NCBI GenBank assembly: GCA_026125445.1 | Contig: JAHCLE010000012.1 | Coordinates: forward strand, 1 to 38,790 | Reading direction: 5' to 3' | DNA: 38,790 nucleotides | From: Burkholderiales bacterium | GTDB taxonomy: Bacteria > Pseudomonadota > Gammaproteobacteria > Burkholderiales > Usitatibacteraceae | Shown: one piece after another, positions 30,498 to 38,790 of the stretch | How positions within the stretch are numbered: the stretch's first letter is position 1 | Layout: the number at the start of each line of letters is the position of its first letter | Program-made: the position numbers and the translations under genes | The notes under the pieces: generated by a model | Told to the model about the DNA's origin: nothing | Seen by the model: only the letters and a program-made list of their open reading frames with translations | Database searches by the model: none

Positions 30498-30625
30498 CAC
30501 TTCGCCTTGCGGGCCGCGTCTTCGATCACCTCTCCGCCCCTCTTGATGTCCTTGCCGACTCCCTCGACGGTGTTGCAGCCGGCAAGCCACAGGGCGGCGG
30601 CGATCGCGAAAAGCACCTTCTTCAT
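30497..30625 (-). CDS. Entericidin-family small lipoprotein
   Basis: A 42-residue gene that is too short for usual ORF cutoffs. It encodes a signal peptide ([15 protein letters not shown]), a lipobox LAGC with the lipidated Cys at residue 17, then [20 protein letters not shown] and a basic end RKAK. The NTxxGxGxDIxxGGxxI pattern is that of the entericidin A/B family. In E. coli these are small membrane lipoproteins linked to stress and programmed death; the role here is unknown. GGAG lies 6-9 bases before the ATG. It stands between leuC (13 bases) and leuD (one-base overlap), a position known in other betaproteobacteria. Confidence 0.9.
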   Translation of the reverse strand: MKKVLFAIAAALWLAGCNTVEGVGKDIKRGGEVIEDAARKAK

Positions 30626-30638
30626 TGCCGTTCTCCAG

Positions 30639-32048
30639 TCATCCAAGTCGGCGCACGTCCACGAAGCGCCCCGCCAGGGCGGCGGCGGCGGCCATCGTGG
30701 GGCTCACGAGGTGCGTGCGGCCGCCCGCGCCCTGGCGGCCCTCGAAGTTGCGGTTGGAAGTCGACGCGCACCGCTCGCCCGGGGACAGGCGGTCGTCGTT
30801 CATGCCCAGGCACATCGAGCACCCCGGCTCCCGCCACTCGAAGCCGCTCGCCAGGAAGATGCGGTCCAGGCCCTCCTGCTCGGCCTGGCGCTTCACGAGG
30901 CCGGAGCCGGGGACCACCATCGCGAGCTTCACGCTTCCCGCGACGCGCCGGCCCTTCACGACGGCGGCGGCCGCGCGCAGGTCCTCGATGCGAGAGTTGG
31001 TGCAGGAGCCGATGAAGACCTTGTCGATGGCGACGTCCGTCATGGGCATCCTCGGCTGCAGGCCCATGTACTCGAGGGCGCGCTCCATCGCCTCCCGGCG
31101 CACCGGGTCCTTCTCGGCGGCGGGATCCGGGACGCGGTCCTCGATGGAGACCACCATCTCGGGCGAGGTGCCCCAGGTGACCTGGGGCTTGAGCGCGGCC
31201 GCGTCGAGGGTCACCTCGCGGTCGAAGCGCGCGCCCTCGTCCGAGACGAGCGTTCTCCAGTAGGCGGCGGCGCGGTCGAACATCTCGCCCCTGGGCGAGA
31301 AGGGCCGGCCCTGCAGGTAGGCGATGGTCTTCTCGTCCACGGCCACCAGGCCCGAGCGCGCGCCCGCCTCGATGGCCATGTTGCACACCGTCATCCGGCC
31401 CTCCATCGAGAGGGCCCGGATCGCCGACCCCGCGAACTCGATCGAGTGCCCGGTGCCGCCCGCGGTGCCGATGCGCCCGATGACGGCGAGGACCACGTCC
31501 TTGGCGCCCACGCCCGCGGGAAGCGCTCCCTCCACCCGGATGCGAAGCGTCTTCGCCTTCTTGGCGAGCAGGCATTGCGTGGCGAGCACGTGCTCGACCT
31601 CGCTCGTGCCGATGCCGAAGGCGAGGGCCGCGAAGGCGCCGTGGGTGCTGGTGTGGGAATCGCCGCAGACGACCGTCATCCCCGGGAGCGTGGCGCCCTG
31701 CTCCGGCCCGATCACGTGCACGATGCCCTGGCGCGCGTCGCGCATCGGGAAGTAGACCGGCACGGCGAATCGCTCGACGTTGCGGTCCAGCGTCTCGACC
31801 TGCAGGCGCGAGACGTCGTCGGCGATGCCCTTGTCGAGGCCCTTCGTCGGAACGTTGTGGTCGGCGGTGGCCACCACCGAACCGATGCGCCACGGCTTGC
31901 GGCCGGCGAGCGCCAGGCCCTCGAAGGCCTGCGGGCTGGTCACCTCGTGCACGAGGTGGCGGTCTATGTAGATGAGCGCGGTCCCGTCCCGTTCCTCGTG
32001 GACGAGATGGGAGTTCCACAGCTTTTCGTAGAGGGTGAGCGCAGTCAT
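30639..32048 (-). CDS. leuC: 3-isopropylmalate dehydratase large subunit
   Basis: Aconitase-family [4Fe-4S] subunit of isopropylmalate isomerase. The 469 residues include LYIDRHL-equivalent [20 protein letters not shown], the TADHNVPT and [20 protein letters not shown] motifs, and three cluster cysteines: one in [15 protein letters not shown] and two in [20 protein letters not shown]. The C-terminal [20 protein letters not shown] segment is typical. It heads the leuC-lipoprotein-leuD-leuB-asd run and is preceded by a perfect TATAAT -10. Confidence 0.97.
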   Translation of the reverse strand: MTALTLYEKLWNSHLVHEERDGTALIYIDRHLVHEVTSPQAFEGLALAGRKPWRIGSVVATADHNVPTKGLDKGIADDVSRLQVETLDRNVERFAVPVYFPMRDARQGIVHVIGPEQGATLPGMTVVCGDSHTSTHGAFAALAFGIGTSEVEHVLATQCLLAKKAKTLRIRVEGALPAGVGAKDVVLAVIGRIGTAGGTGHSIEFAGSAIRALSMEGRMTVCNMAIEAGARSGLVAVDEKTIAYLQGRPFSPRGEMFDRAAAYWRTLVSDEGARFDREVTLDAAALKPQVTWGTSPEMVVSIEDRVPDPAAEKDPVRREAMERALEYMGLQPRMPMTDVAIDKVFIGSCTNSRIEDLRAAAAVVKGRRVAGSVKLAMVVPGSGLVKRQAEQEGLDRIFLASGFEWREPGCSMCLGMNDDRLSPGERCASTSNRNFEGRQGAGGRTHLVSPTMAAAAALAGRFVDVRRLG

Positions 32049-32069
32049 GGGCGTTCCGGGCGAAGGGAA

Positions 32070-32075
32070 ATTATA
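32070..32075 (-). promoter_or_regulatory. -10 element of the leuC operon promoter
   Basis: A perfect TATAAT on the minus strand, 21 bases upstream of the leuC ATG, predicting a leader of about 15 bases. The best -35 at 17-base spacing (AGGAAG, 32093-32098) is poor, so an activator may be needed. It sits between the aroC stop and leuC. Confidence 0.6.
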
Positions 32076-32102
32076 ACCCGCGCCCGCGGCGCCTTCCTGC
32101 GC

Positions 32103-33260
32103 TCAGGCCTCCTCGGGGTCCGGATCCTCGACGGCGGCGCCCGATCCGGCGCCGGGAACGCAGGCCGCGGCGGCCGGGATGCGCGGCGTCGCGCACGCGA
32201 CGTCGCCGTTCTGCGCGCGGTGGCGAAGCGCGTGGTCCGCGAGGACCAGCGCGAGGAAGGCCTCGGCGATGGGCGTCGCGCGGATGCCCACGCAGGGATC
32301 GTGGCGGCCATGCGTCTCGATGGCCGCCGGGCGGCCTTCCACGTCCACGGTTCGCCGCGCGAGGCGGATGCTCGAGGTGGGCTTGATGGCGATGGAGACC
32401 ACGATGTCCTGCCCCGTGGAGATGCCCCCCAGGATCCCGCCGGCGTGGTTGGAGAGGAAGCCCTCCGGCGTCATCTCGTCGGAGTGCTCCGTGCCCAGCT
32501 GGGCGGCCGCCGCGAAGCCGGCGCCGATCTCCACGCCCTTGACGGCGTTGATGCCCATCATCGCCTGGGCGATGTCCGCGTCCAGGCGCCCGTAGAGCGG
32601 CTCTCCCCAGCCCGGCGGCGCGCCGGAAGCCACCACGCGAAGTCGCGCCCCGCACGAGTCGCCGGACTTGCGCAGCCTGTCCATGTATTCCTCGAGCGCC
32701 GGGACGGCGGTGGCGTTGGCCGCGAAGAAGGGATTCGCGTCGACGTGATCCCAGGACTCGAAGGGGATCTCGTTCGGGCCCAGGTGCGTGAGGTAGCCGC
32801 GGATGGTCACGCCGTGACGCTCGCGCAGCCACTTCCTCGCGATCGCACCCGCCGCGACGGCCGGGGCCGTGAGGCGCGCCGAGGAGCGTCCGCCGCCGCG
32901 CGGGTCGCGGATGCCGTACTTCTGCAGGTAGGTGTAGTCGGCGTGGCCGGGCCGGAAGCTCGAGGCGATCTTCGCGTAGTCCTTGCTGCGCTGGTCCTCG
33001 TTCCGGATGAGCAGCGCGATGGGCGTCCCGGTCGTTCGTCCCTCGAAGACGCCGCTCAGGATCTCCACGCGGTCGGCCTCGCGGCGCTGGGTGACATGGC
33101 GCGAGGTCCCGGGCTTCCTGCGGTCGAGGTCGGGCTGGATGTCGGCCTCCGAGAGCGCCATGCCGGGCGGGCAGCCGTCGACCACGCAGCCGATGGCCGG
33201 GCCGTGGGATTCGCCGAAGGTGGTGACCGTGAAGAGGGTGCCGAGGGTGTTGCCGGACAT
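32103..33260 (-). CDS. aroC: Chorismate synthase
   Basis: Makes chorismate from EPSP, the last shikimate step, using reduced FMN. The 385-residue protein begins [20 protein letters not shown]. Signatures seen are [56 protein letters not shown], and [15 protein letters not shown] near the C-terminal third, with [18 protein letters not shown]. The conserved core ends at [10 protein letters not shown]; about two dozen extra residues follow (Ala/Gly/Asp/Glu-rich, ending DPDPEEA), making it longer than the usual 360. A TGCTAAACT extended -10 lies about 30 bases upstream. Confidence 0.97.
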   Translation of the reverse strand: MSGNTLGTLFTVTTFGESHGPAIGCVVDGCPPGMALSEADIQPDLDRRKPGTSRHVTQRREADRVEILSGVFEGRTTGTPIALLIRNEDQRSKDYAKIASSFRPGHADYTYLQKYGIRDPRGGGRSSARLTAPAVAAGAIARKWLRERHGVTIRGYLTHLGPNEIPFESWDHVDANPFFAANATAVPALEEYMDRLRKSGDSCGARLRVVASGAPPGWGEPLYGRLDADIAQAMMGINAVKGVEIGAGFAAAAQLGTEHSDEMTPEGFLSNHAGGILGGISTGQDIVVSIAIKPTSSIRLARRTVDVEGRPAAIETHGRHDPCVGIRATPIAEAFLALVLADHALRHRAQNGDVACATPRIPAAAACVPGAGSGAAVEDPDPEEA

Positions 33261-33289
33261 GGGGACGGGAAGCGCGGATCGGTCGATCG

Positions 33290-33298
33290 AGTTTAGCA
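33290..33298 (-). promoter_or_regulatory. Extended -10 promoter of aroC
   Basis: TGCTAAACT on the minus strand (TAAACT 33290-33295 with the upstream TGn), 29 bases before the aroC ATG. No good -35 is seen, which is usual for extended -10 promoters. It gives aroC a start separate from the upstream transporter gene. Confidence 0.5.
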
Positions 33299-33331
33299 CG
33301 CGCCTCCCGGCGCTCCCGCGCGCCGCGGCCC

Positions 33332-35215
33332 TCAGCGCCAGTCGCCGCGCATCGCCTCGATGCGCGCCTTGAGGACCTCGGGCGTGGCCTGCGCCGGGGC
33401 GAGCGCCGGCGCCACTTCGAGCGCGATCCTCGAAAAGACGCCGCGCCGGAACGGCCGGGTCATCGCCTCCCCGCCCTGCCGGCTGAAGAAGCTGCCGTAG
33501 AGCCCCTTGAGCGCCATCGGCACGACGGGCACCGGCGTGCGCCCGACGATTCGCGACACCCCGGTTCGGAACATCCCGATCTCCCCGTCCTGCGTGATCC
33601 GCCCCTCGGGGAAGATGCCCACCAGCTCGCCGGCCTCGAGCGCCCGCGCCACCTCGCCGTAGGCGCGCTCGAGGAGCGCCGGGTCCTCCTTCGCGGGCGC
33701 GATGGGAATGGCCTTCCCGGTGCGGAACACGAAGGAGAGCACGGGGATCGCGAAGATGCGGTGGTCCATCACGAAGCGCACCGGCCGCGGGCTCGCGGCC
33801 AGGATCACCAGCGCATCCACGAAGCTCACGTGGTTGCAGGCCAGCACCGCCGCGCCCTGCTCCGGGATGTTCTCGATTCCCTCCTTGCGCAGGCGGTAGG
33901 CCGAGTGCACCAGCAGCCAGCACAGGAAGCGCATCAGGAACTCGGGCACCAGCAGGTAGATGTAGGCCGCCACCGCGGCGTTCATGAGCCCGACCACGAG
34001 GAAGAGCTGCGGCAGCGTGAGGCCGGCGCGAAGCAGCGCCATGGCCGCCAGCGAGGCCACGATCATGAAGACCGCGTTCAGGATGTTGTTGGCCGCGATG
34101 ATGCGGGCGCGGTGGGCGGGCTCGCCGCGGCTCTGGATGAGCGCGTAGAGCGGCACCGAGTAGAAGCCCGCGAAGAGCGAGACCAGGAACAGGTCGGCCA
34201 TCACCCGCACCGTCTCCCACTCGCGCAGCAGCGTCGAGGTGGCACGCGCCGTGTCCGGCGCGAGGCCGCGGCAGGCGAGCCAGAGGTCCACCGCGAAGAC
34301 CGTGATGCCGATGGAGCCGAATGGGACGAGCCCGATCTCGATCTTGCGCCCCGAAAGCCGCTCGCACGCGAGCGCGCCCAGGCCGATGCCGACGGAGAAG
34401 ACGGCGAGGAGCACCGTGACCACGTTCTCGTCGCCCTTCAGCACCTCCCTGGTGAACGGCGTGAACGAGGTGAGGAAGATCGAGCCCACGAACCACAGCC
34501 ACGAGATGCCGAGGAGCGAATGGAAAACGGCCGCGTCGCGCGCCGCGATCCGCAGGTTTCTCCAGGTCTCGGTGAACGGGTTCCAGTTGATCGCGAGCCC
34601 CGGGTCCGGCGCGGGCGAACGGGGCACGAACCCGGCGGCCCAGCGGCCGAGGATCGCCACCGAGAGGCAGGCGGCCGCCACGCCCACCGCGCCCCCCTCC
34701 CCCTTCACGAGGAATCCGGAGGCCATGGTCCCCAGGAGGATCGCCACGAAGGTGCCCATCTCCACCAGGCCGTTGCCTCCGGTGAGCTCGGTGTCCTTCA
34801 GGTGCTGCGGCAGGTACGCGTACTTCACGGGGCCGAAGAGCGTCGAGTGCACGCCCATGAGGAACACCGAGACGTAGAGGAGCGCCGGCGCGCGCGCCAC
34901 GAAGCCCGCCGCGGCGATCGCCATGACGGCGATCTCGAAGTTCTTCACGAGGCGGATGAGGCCGCTGCGCTCGAACTTGTCGGCGATCTGCCCGGAGGTG
35001 GCCGAGAAGAGGACGAACGGGGCGATGAAGATCGCGCCGATCGCGAACCCGGCCAGGGCGGCATCCACCCCGCCCCACTCGGCGGCGTGGTAGGTCGCGA
35101 GCAGCGTGAAGGCGAACTTGAAGAGGTTGTCGTTGGCCGCGCCCAGGAACTGGGTCCAGAAGAGCGGCGCGAAGCGGCGCTCGCGGAGCAGCGCGAACTG
35201 GCTGGCGGAGGCCAT
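33332..35215 (-). CDS. MFS (LplT-like) transporter fused to a PlsC-like 1-acyl-glycerophosphate acyltransferase
   Basis: A 627-residue inner-membrane fusion. Residues 1 to about 410 form a 12-helix major facilitator unit ([59 protein letters not shown]) resembling the lysophospholipid flippase LplT. Residues about 440-627 are an acyltransferase with the catalytic NHVSFVD (HxxxxD, His461/Asp466) and FPEGRIT (about 535-541) motifs. LplT-Aas proteins in other bacteria carry a third, acyl-ACP synthetase domain, which is absent here. A role in importing and re-acylating lysophospholipid is inferred. The ATG at 35215 follows the amidohydrolase stop by two bases; upstream frame is shadow. Confidence 0.9.
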   Translation of the reverse strand: MASASQFALLRERRFAPLFWTQFLGAANDNLFKFAFTLLATYHAAEWGGVDAALAGFAIGAIFIAPFVLFSATSGQIADKFERSGLIRLVKNFEIAVMAIAAAGFVARAPALLYVSVFLMGVHSTLFGPVKYAYLPQHLKDTELTGGNGLVEMGTFVAILLGTMASGFLVKGEGGAVGVAAACLSVAILGRWAAGFVPRSPAPDPGLAINWNPFTETWRNLRIAARDAAVFHSLLGISWLWFVGSIFLTSFTPFTREVLKGDENVVTVLLAVFSVGIGLGALACERLSGRKIEIGLVPFGSIGITVFAVDLWLACRGLAPDTARATSTLLREWETVRVMADLFLVSLFAGFYSVPLYALIQSRGEPAHRARIIAANNILNAVFMIVASLAAMALLRAGLTLPQLFLVVGLMNAAVAAYIYLLVPEFLMRFLCWLLVHSAYRLRKEGIENIPEQGAAVLACNHVSFVDALVILAASPRPVRFVMDHRIFAIPVLSFVFRTGKAIPIAPAKEDPALLERAYGEVARALEAGELVGIFPEGRITQDGEIGMFRTGVSRIVGRTPVPVVPMALKGLYGSFFSRQGGEAMTRPFRRGVFSRIALEVAPALAPAQATPEVLKARIEAMRGDWR

Positions 35216-35217
35216 CG

Positions 35218-36465
35218 TCACGCCCTCCCGGCGGCGCGGTCGAAGAAGCCGCGCGTCTCGAAGACCTTCGCCGGAAGGCGCGCGCCCTTCCACGAGAGCG
35301 AGCGCTTGAGGACGAAGTCGAAGAGGAGCGGGTTCACGTGCCGCAGCTCCTGCAGAACCGCCACGGCGGAATCTTCCAGCAATCCGTCGCGCGCGAGGCC
35401 CTGCACGGAGAAGACCGGCATGATGCCGGGGAGCGGGTAGTCGCTGCCGTTGAGCAGCCGGCCGTGCCACGGCGTGGTGGCGAGGATGGCGGGGACCGTC
35501 TCAGCGCGGTTGGCCTGGGTCACGGCCGAGAGGTCGCCGTGCAGGAGCTTCGCGTACCGGGGCTCGCGCATGAGCCTCGCGAACAGGTCGAAGTTGCGCA
35601 GGCGCGGCGCCCGCGCGGGATCGGCGTCGGCGTCGAGATCGGGGCTCTCGCCGAGATTCGCGCAGTGCGCGCCGATGACGCGGACGCCGGCCTCCAGCGG
35701 GTGGCGCAGCATCAGCGGATTGCCCAGGTCGTGGCGGCCGGCGCCCTCCACCGCCTGCTCCTCGCCCACGTGCACGAGGAGCGGCAGGTCCAGGCGCGCG
35801 AGCGCCGCGTAGAACGCGCGCGACTTCGCGTGGGCGAGGTCGATGCCCATGGCCTGAGGCAGCCACTTGACGGCCCTCGCGCCCGCGGCGCGCGCCGACT
35901 CCAGGGCCGCCAGGGCGTCGCGCCGGTAGGGATGCACCGAGGCGATCCACTCGAAGCGATCGGGCCGCGCGCGGGCGAGCGCCGCGGCGCAGGCATCCGG
36001 CACCGCGAAGGTCGTGATGTCCTCGCGCCGCGTGCCGTCGGGGTCGTGCGCGAAGTCGAAGGCGAGGAGCATCGCCTTGGCGCCGGCCGGCAGCTCGTCG
36101 GCGAGGTGGGCGATGCGCCGGGCCACCCCCGCGTCCAGCCGCTCCTCGTCCTCGCCGCCGCAGGCCGCGTTGAAGAACATGGCCCGGCGCACCTGTCCGG
36201 CAAGCGTGGAGGGCCGGTCGAATCCGGGATTGAGGTAGATGCCGGAGCCCGAGCGGCCGTTGCCGAAGAGGTGCACGTGGCAGTCCCACACCCGGGCCGG
36301 GTCGATGCCATCCCACGCCGCCCGCACCAGAGGCTCGCGCAGCACCCGGTGCGCTCCCGGCGCGCGGCATTCGTTGAAGAGCCCCTGCTCGAAGCTGTAG
36401 CGGCAGCCCGCCAGTGCGGCCGCCGCCGCGGCAGCCGCGGCGCCCAGGAACCGTCGCCGCCTCAC
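35218..36465 (-). CDS. Tat-exported lipoprotein of the amidohydrolase family (TIM-barrel metal hydrolase)
   Basis: A 415-residue protein starting at GTG 36465, which overlaps the ArsR stop (GTGA). The N-terminus [20 protein letters not shown] has a twin-arginine-type motif (RRRFLG) and a lipobox LAGC, so it is probably exported folded by Tat and lipid-anchored. The body fits amidohydrolase family 2: [12 protein letters not shown] (HxH, residues about 65-75), [23 protein letters not shown] and [11 protein letters not shown], giving the usual His/His/His/Asp metal set. Substrate unknown. Its C-terminal part ([15 protein letters not shown]) is typical of the family. It lies in a unit with an ArsR regulator and a lipid transporter/acyltransferase. 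Confidence 0.82.
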   Translation of the reverse strand: MRRRRFLGAAAAAAAAALAGCRYSFEQGLFNECRAPGAHRVLREPLVRAAWDGIDPARVWDCHVHLFGNGRSGSGIYLNPGFDRPSTLAGQVRRAMFFNAACGGEDEERLDAGVARRIAHLADELPAGAKAMLLAFDFAHDPDGTRREDITTFAVPDACAAALARARPDRFEWIASVHPYRRDALAALESARAAGARAVKWLPQAMGIDLAHAKSRAFYAALARLDLPLLVHVGEEQAVEGAGRHDLGNPLMLRHPLEAGVRVIGAHCANLGESPDLDADADPARAPRLRNFDLFARLMREPRYAKLLHGDLSAVTQANRAETVPAILATTPWHGRLLNGSDYPLPGIMPVFSVQGLARDGLLEDSAVAVLQELRHVNPLLFDFVLKRSLSWKGARLPAKVFETRGFFDRAAGRA

Positions 36466-36773
36466 GCCTTGTCCCTCAGGTATTCCCGCACGGCTCCCAG
36501 CGCCGAGATCAGGAATTCCTTGTCGAGCCAGAACCAGACCTCCTTGCCGACCTTCTCCGAGCGCAGCACGCCCGCTTCGCGCAGCACCTTGAGGTGGTGC
36601 GACACCGTGGTGCGCGAAAGGGTCGAGACCTCCACGATCGCCCCGACGTTCAGGCGCTCTCCCGGCTCGAAAGTGAGGAGGATGCGCTGGCGGTGCTCGT
36701 CGCCCAGGGCGGCGAAGACCCGCGAGAGGTTTCGCCATTCGCGAGGTATCGCGCGCAGGTAGTTGCGGTTCAT
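36462..36773 (-). CDS. ArsR-family transcriptional regulator without cysteines
   Basis: A 103-residue winged-helix repressor. It shows LSRVFAALGDEHRQRILLTF (helices 1-2), LNVGAIVEVSTLSRTTVSHH with the recognition helix SRTTVSHHLKVLREAGVLRS, and a wing KVGKEVWFWLDKEFL. There is no cysteine in the protein, so a thiol-based metal site of the ArsR/SmtB kind is not possible; the signal may be another metal site, a small molecule or redox-independent. It is the first gene of the unit with the amidohydrolase (four-base overlap) and the transporter fusion. A perfect inverted repeat over its own promoter suggests autoregulation. Confidence 0.93.
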   Translation of the reverse strand: MNRNYLRAIPREWRNLSRVFAALGDEHRQRILLTFEPGERLNVGAIVEVSTLSRTTVSHHLKVLREAGVLRSEKVGKEVWFWLDKEFLISALGAVREYLRDKA

Positions 36774-36790
36774 GGGGGCTCCCGAATCAT

Positions 36791-36814
36791 GTCGATATGT
36801 TTAGTTATATCGAC
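36791..36814. promoter_or_regulatory. Putative operator of the ArsR regulator
   Basis: Perfect inverted repeat GTCGATAT (36791-36798) - 8 bases - ATATCGAC (36807-36814) in an AT-rich patch. It covers the -10 and transcription start of the arsR promoter, so a bound dimer would block it. It is also 87 bases upstream of the divergent maeB start. Confidence 0.75.
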
Positions 36815-36826
36815 GGGTTTCGTCAA
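36798..36826 (-). promoter_or_regulatory. Promoter of the arsR-amidohydrolase-transporter unit
   Basis: On the minus strand TTGACG (36821-36826), 17 bases, TAAACA (36798-36803). The -35 is strong and the -10 moderate. The -10 lies within the inverted repeat. Leader length would be about 17 bases, with a CGGGAG ribosome-site-like run before the ATG at 36773. Confidence 0.6.
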
Positions 36827-36900
36827 GCCCGGCGCGGGTTTCCCCGTCCCGGCGTGCTAGACTTGGCTGCAAATTCCAAGCAGCTCAAGGGCTTAGCGCG

Positions 36901-38790
<1,890 letters not shown>

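Noticed and set aside
30498-30590. Longer LeuD with 31 extra N-terminal residues
   Set aside because: The extension is another frame of the small lipoprotein gene and is not LeuD-like; ATG 30497 gives the normal N-terminus.

Overview
The window is dense, high-GC chromosomal DNA with 35 protein-coding genes and no intergenic stretch longer than about 250 bases. Gene content and order (recN-nadK beside hrcA-hemH and grpE-dnaK-dnaJ; leuC-entericidin-leuD-leuB-asd-fimV-truA-trpFBA-accD-folC-SPOR-purF-metZ; aroC next to an MFS/acyltransferase fusion; a two-domain malic enzyme) point to a betaproteobacterium. That assignment is inference from gene order; no rRNA is present to test it. I saw no tRNA, rRNA, CRISPR array, insertion sequence or prophage.

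Layout. (1) 1-8270, stress block: recN (cut by the left edge) and nadK run leftward; hrcA, hemH and a small four-helix membrane protein run rightward, then grpE, dnaK and dnaJ. grpE and dnaK each have their own near-perfect sigma-32 promoter, and a strong hairpin separates dnaK from dnaJ. (2) 8348-14806, envelope and folding block: an orphan branched-chain amino-acid-type binding protein, cysS in the opposite direction, a TPR lipid/cell-wall-type accessory protein, an L,D-transpeptidase that shares a C-terminal NTF2-like domain with the TPR protein, a cyclophilin carrying a signal-peptide extension on a PpiB-like core, and lpxH. (3) 14808-32048, a long leftward biosynthetic array (reading in transcription order): leuC, an entericidin-type lipoprotein, leuD, leuB, asd, fimV, then after a terminator truA, trpF, trpB, trpA, accD, folC, a SPOR protein, then purF, metZ and a dimethylargininase-like enzyme. 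The cvpA gene normally found between the SPOR gene and purF in relatives is missing. (4) 32103-36773, leftward: aroC preceded by a three-gene unit made of an ArsR-type repressor, a Tat-signal lipoprotein amidohydrolase and an LplT-like transporter fused to a PlsC-like acyltransferase; a perfect 8-8-8 inverted repeat overlaps the promoter of this unit. (5) 36901 to the right edge: maeB, incomplete.

Most genes are recognisable housekeeping functions (branched-chain and aromatic amino acids, methionine, purines, folate, fatty acid initiation, heme, chaperones). The parts most likely to repay attention are the ArsR/amidohydrolase/MFS-acyltransferase unit with its operator, the dual-start cyclophilin, the paired NTF2-domain cell-wall proteins, the terminator that sits directly against the truA start, and the similar hairpins found between dnaK-dnaJ and leuB-asd.
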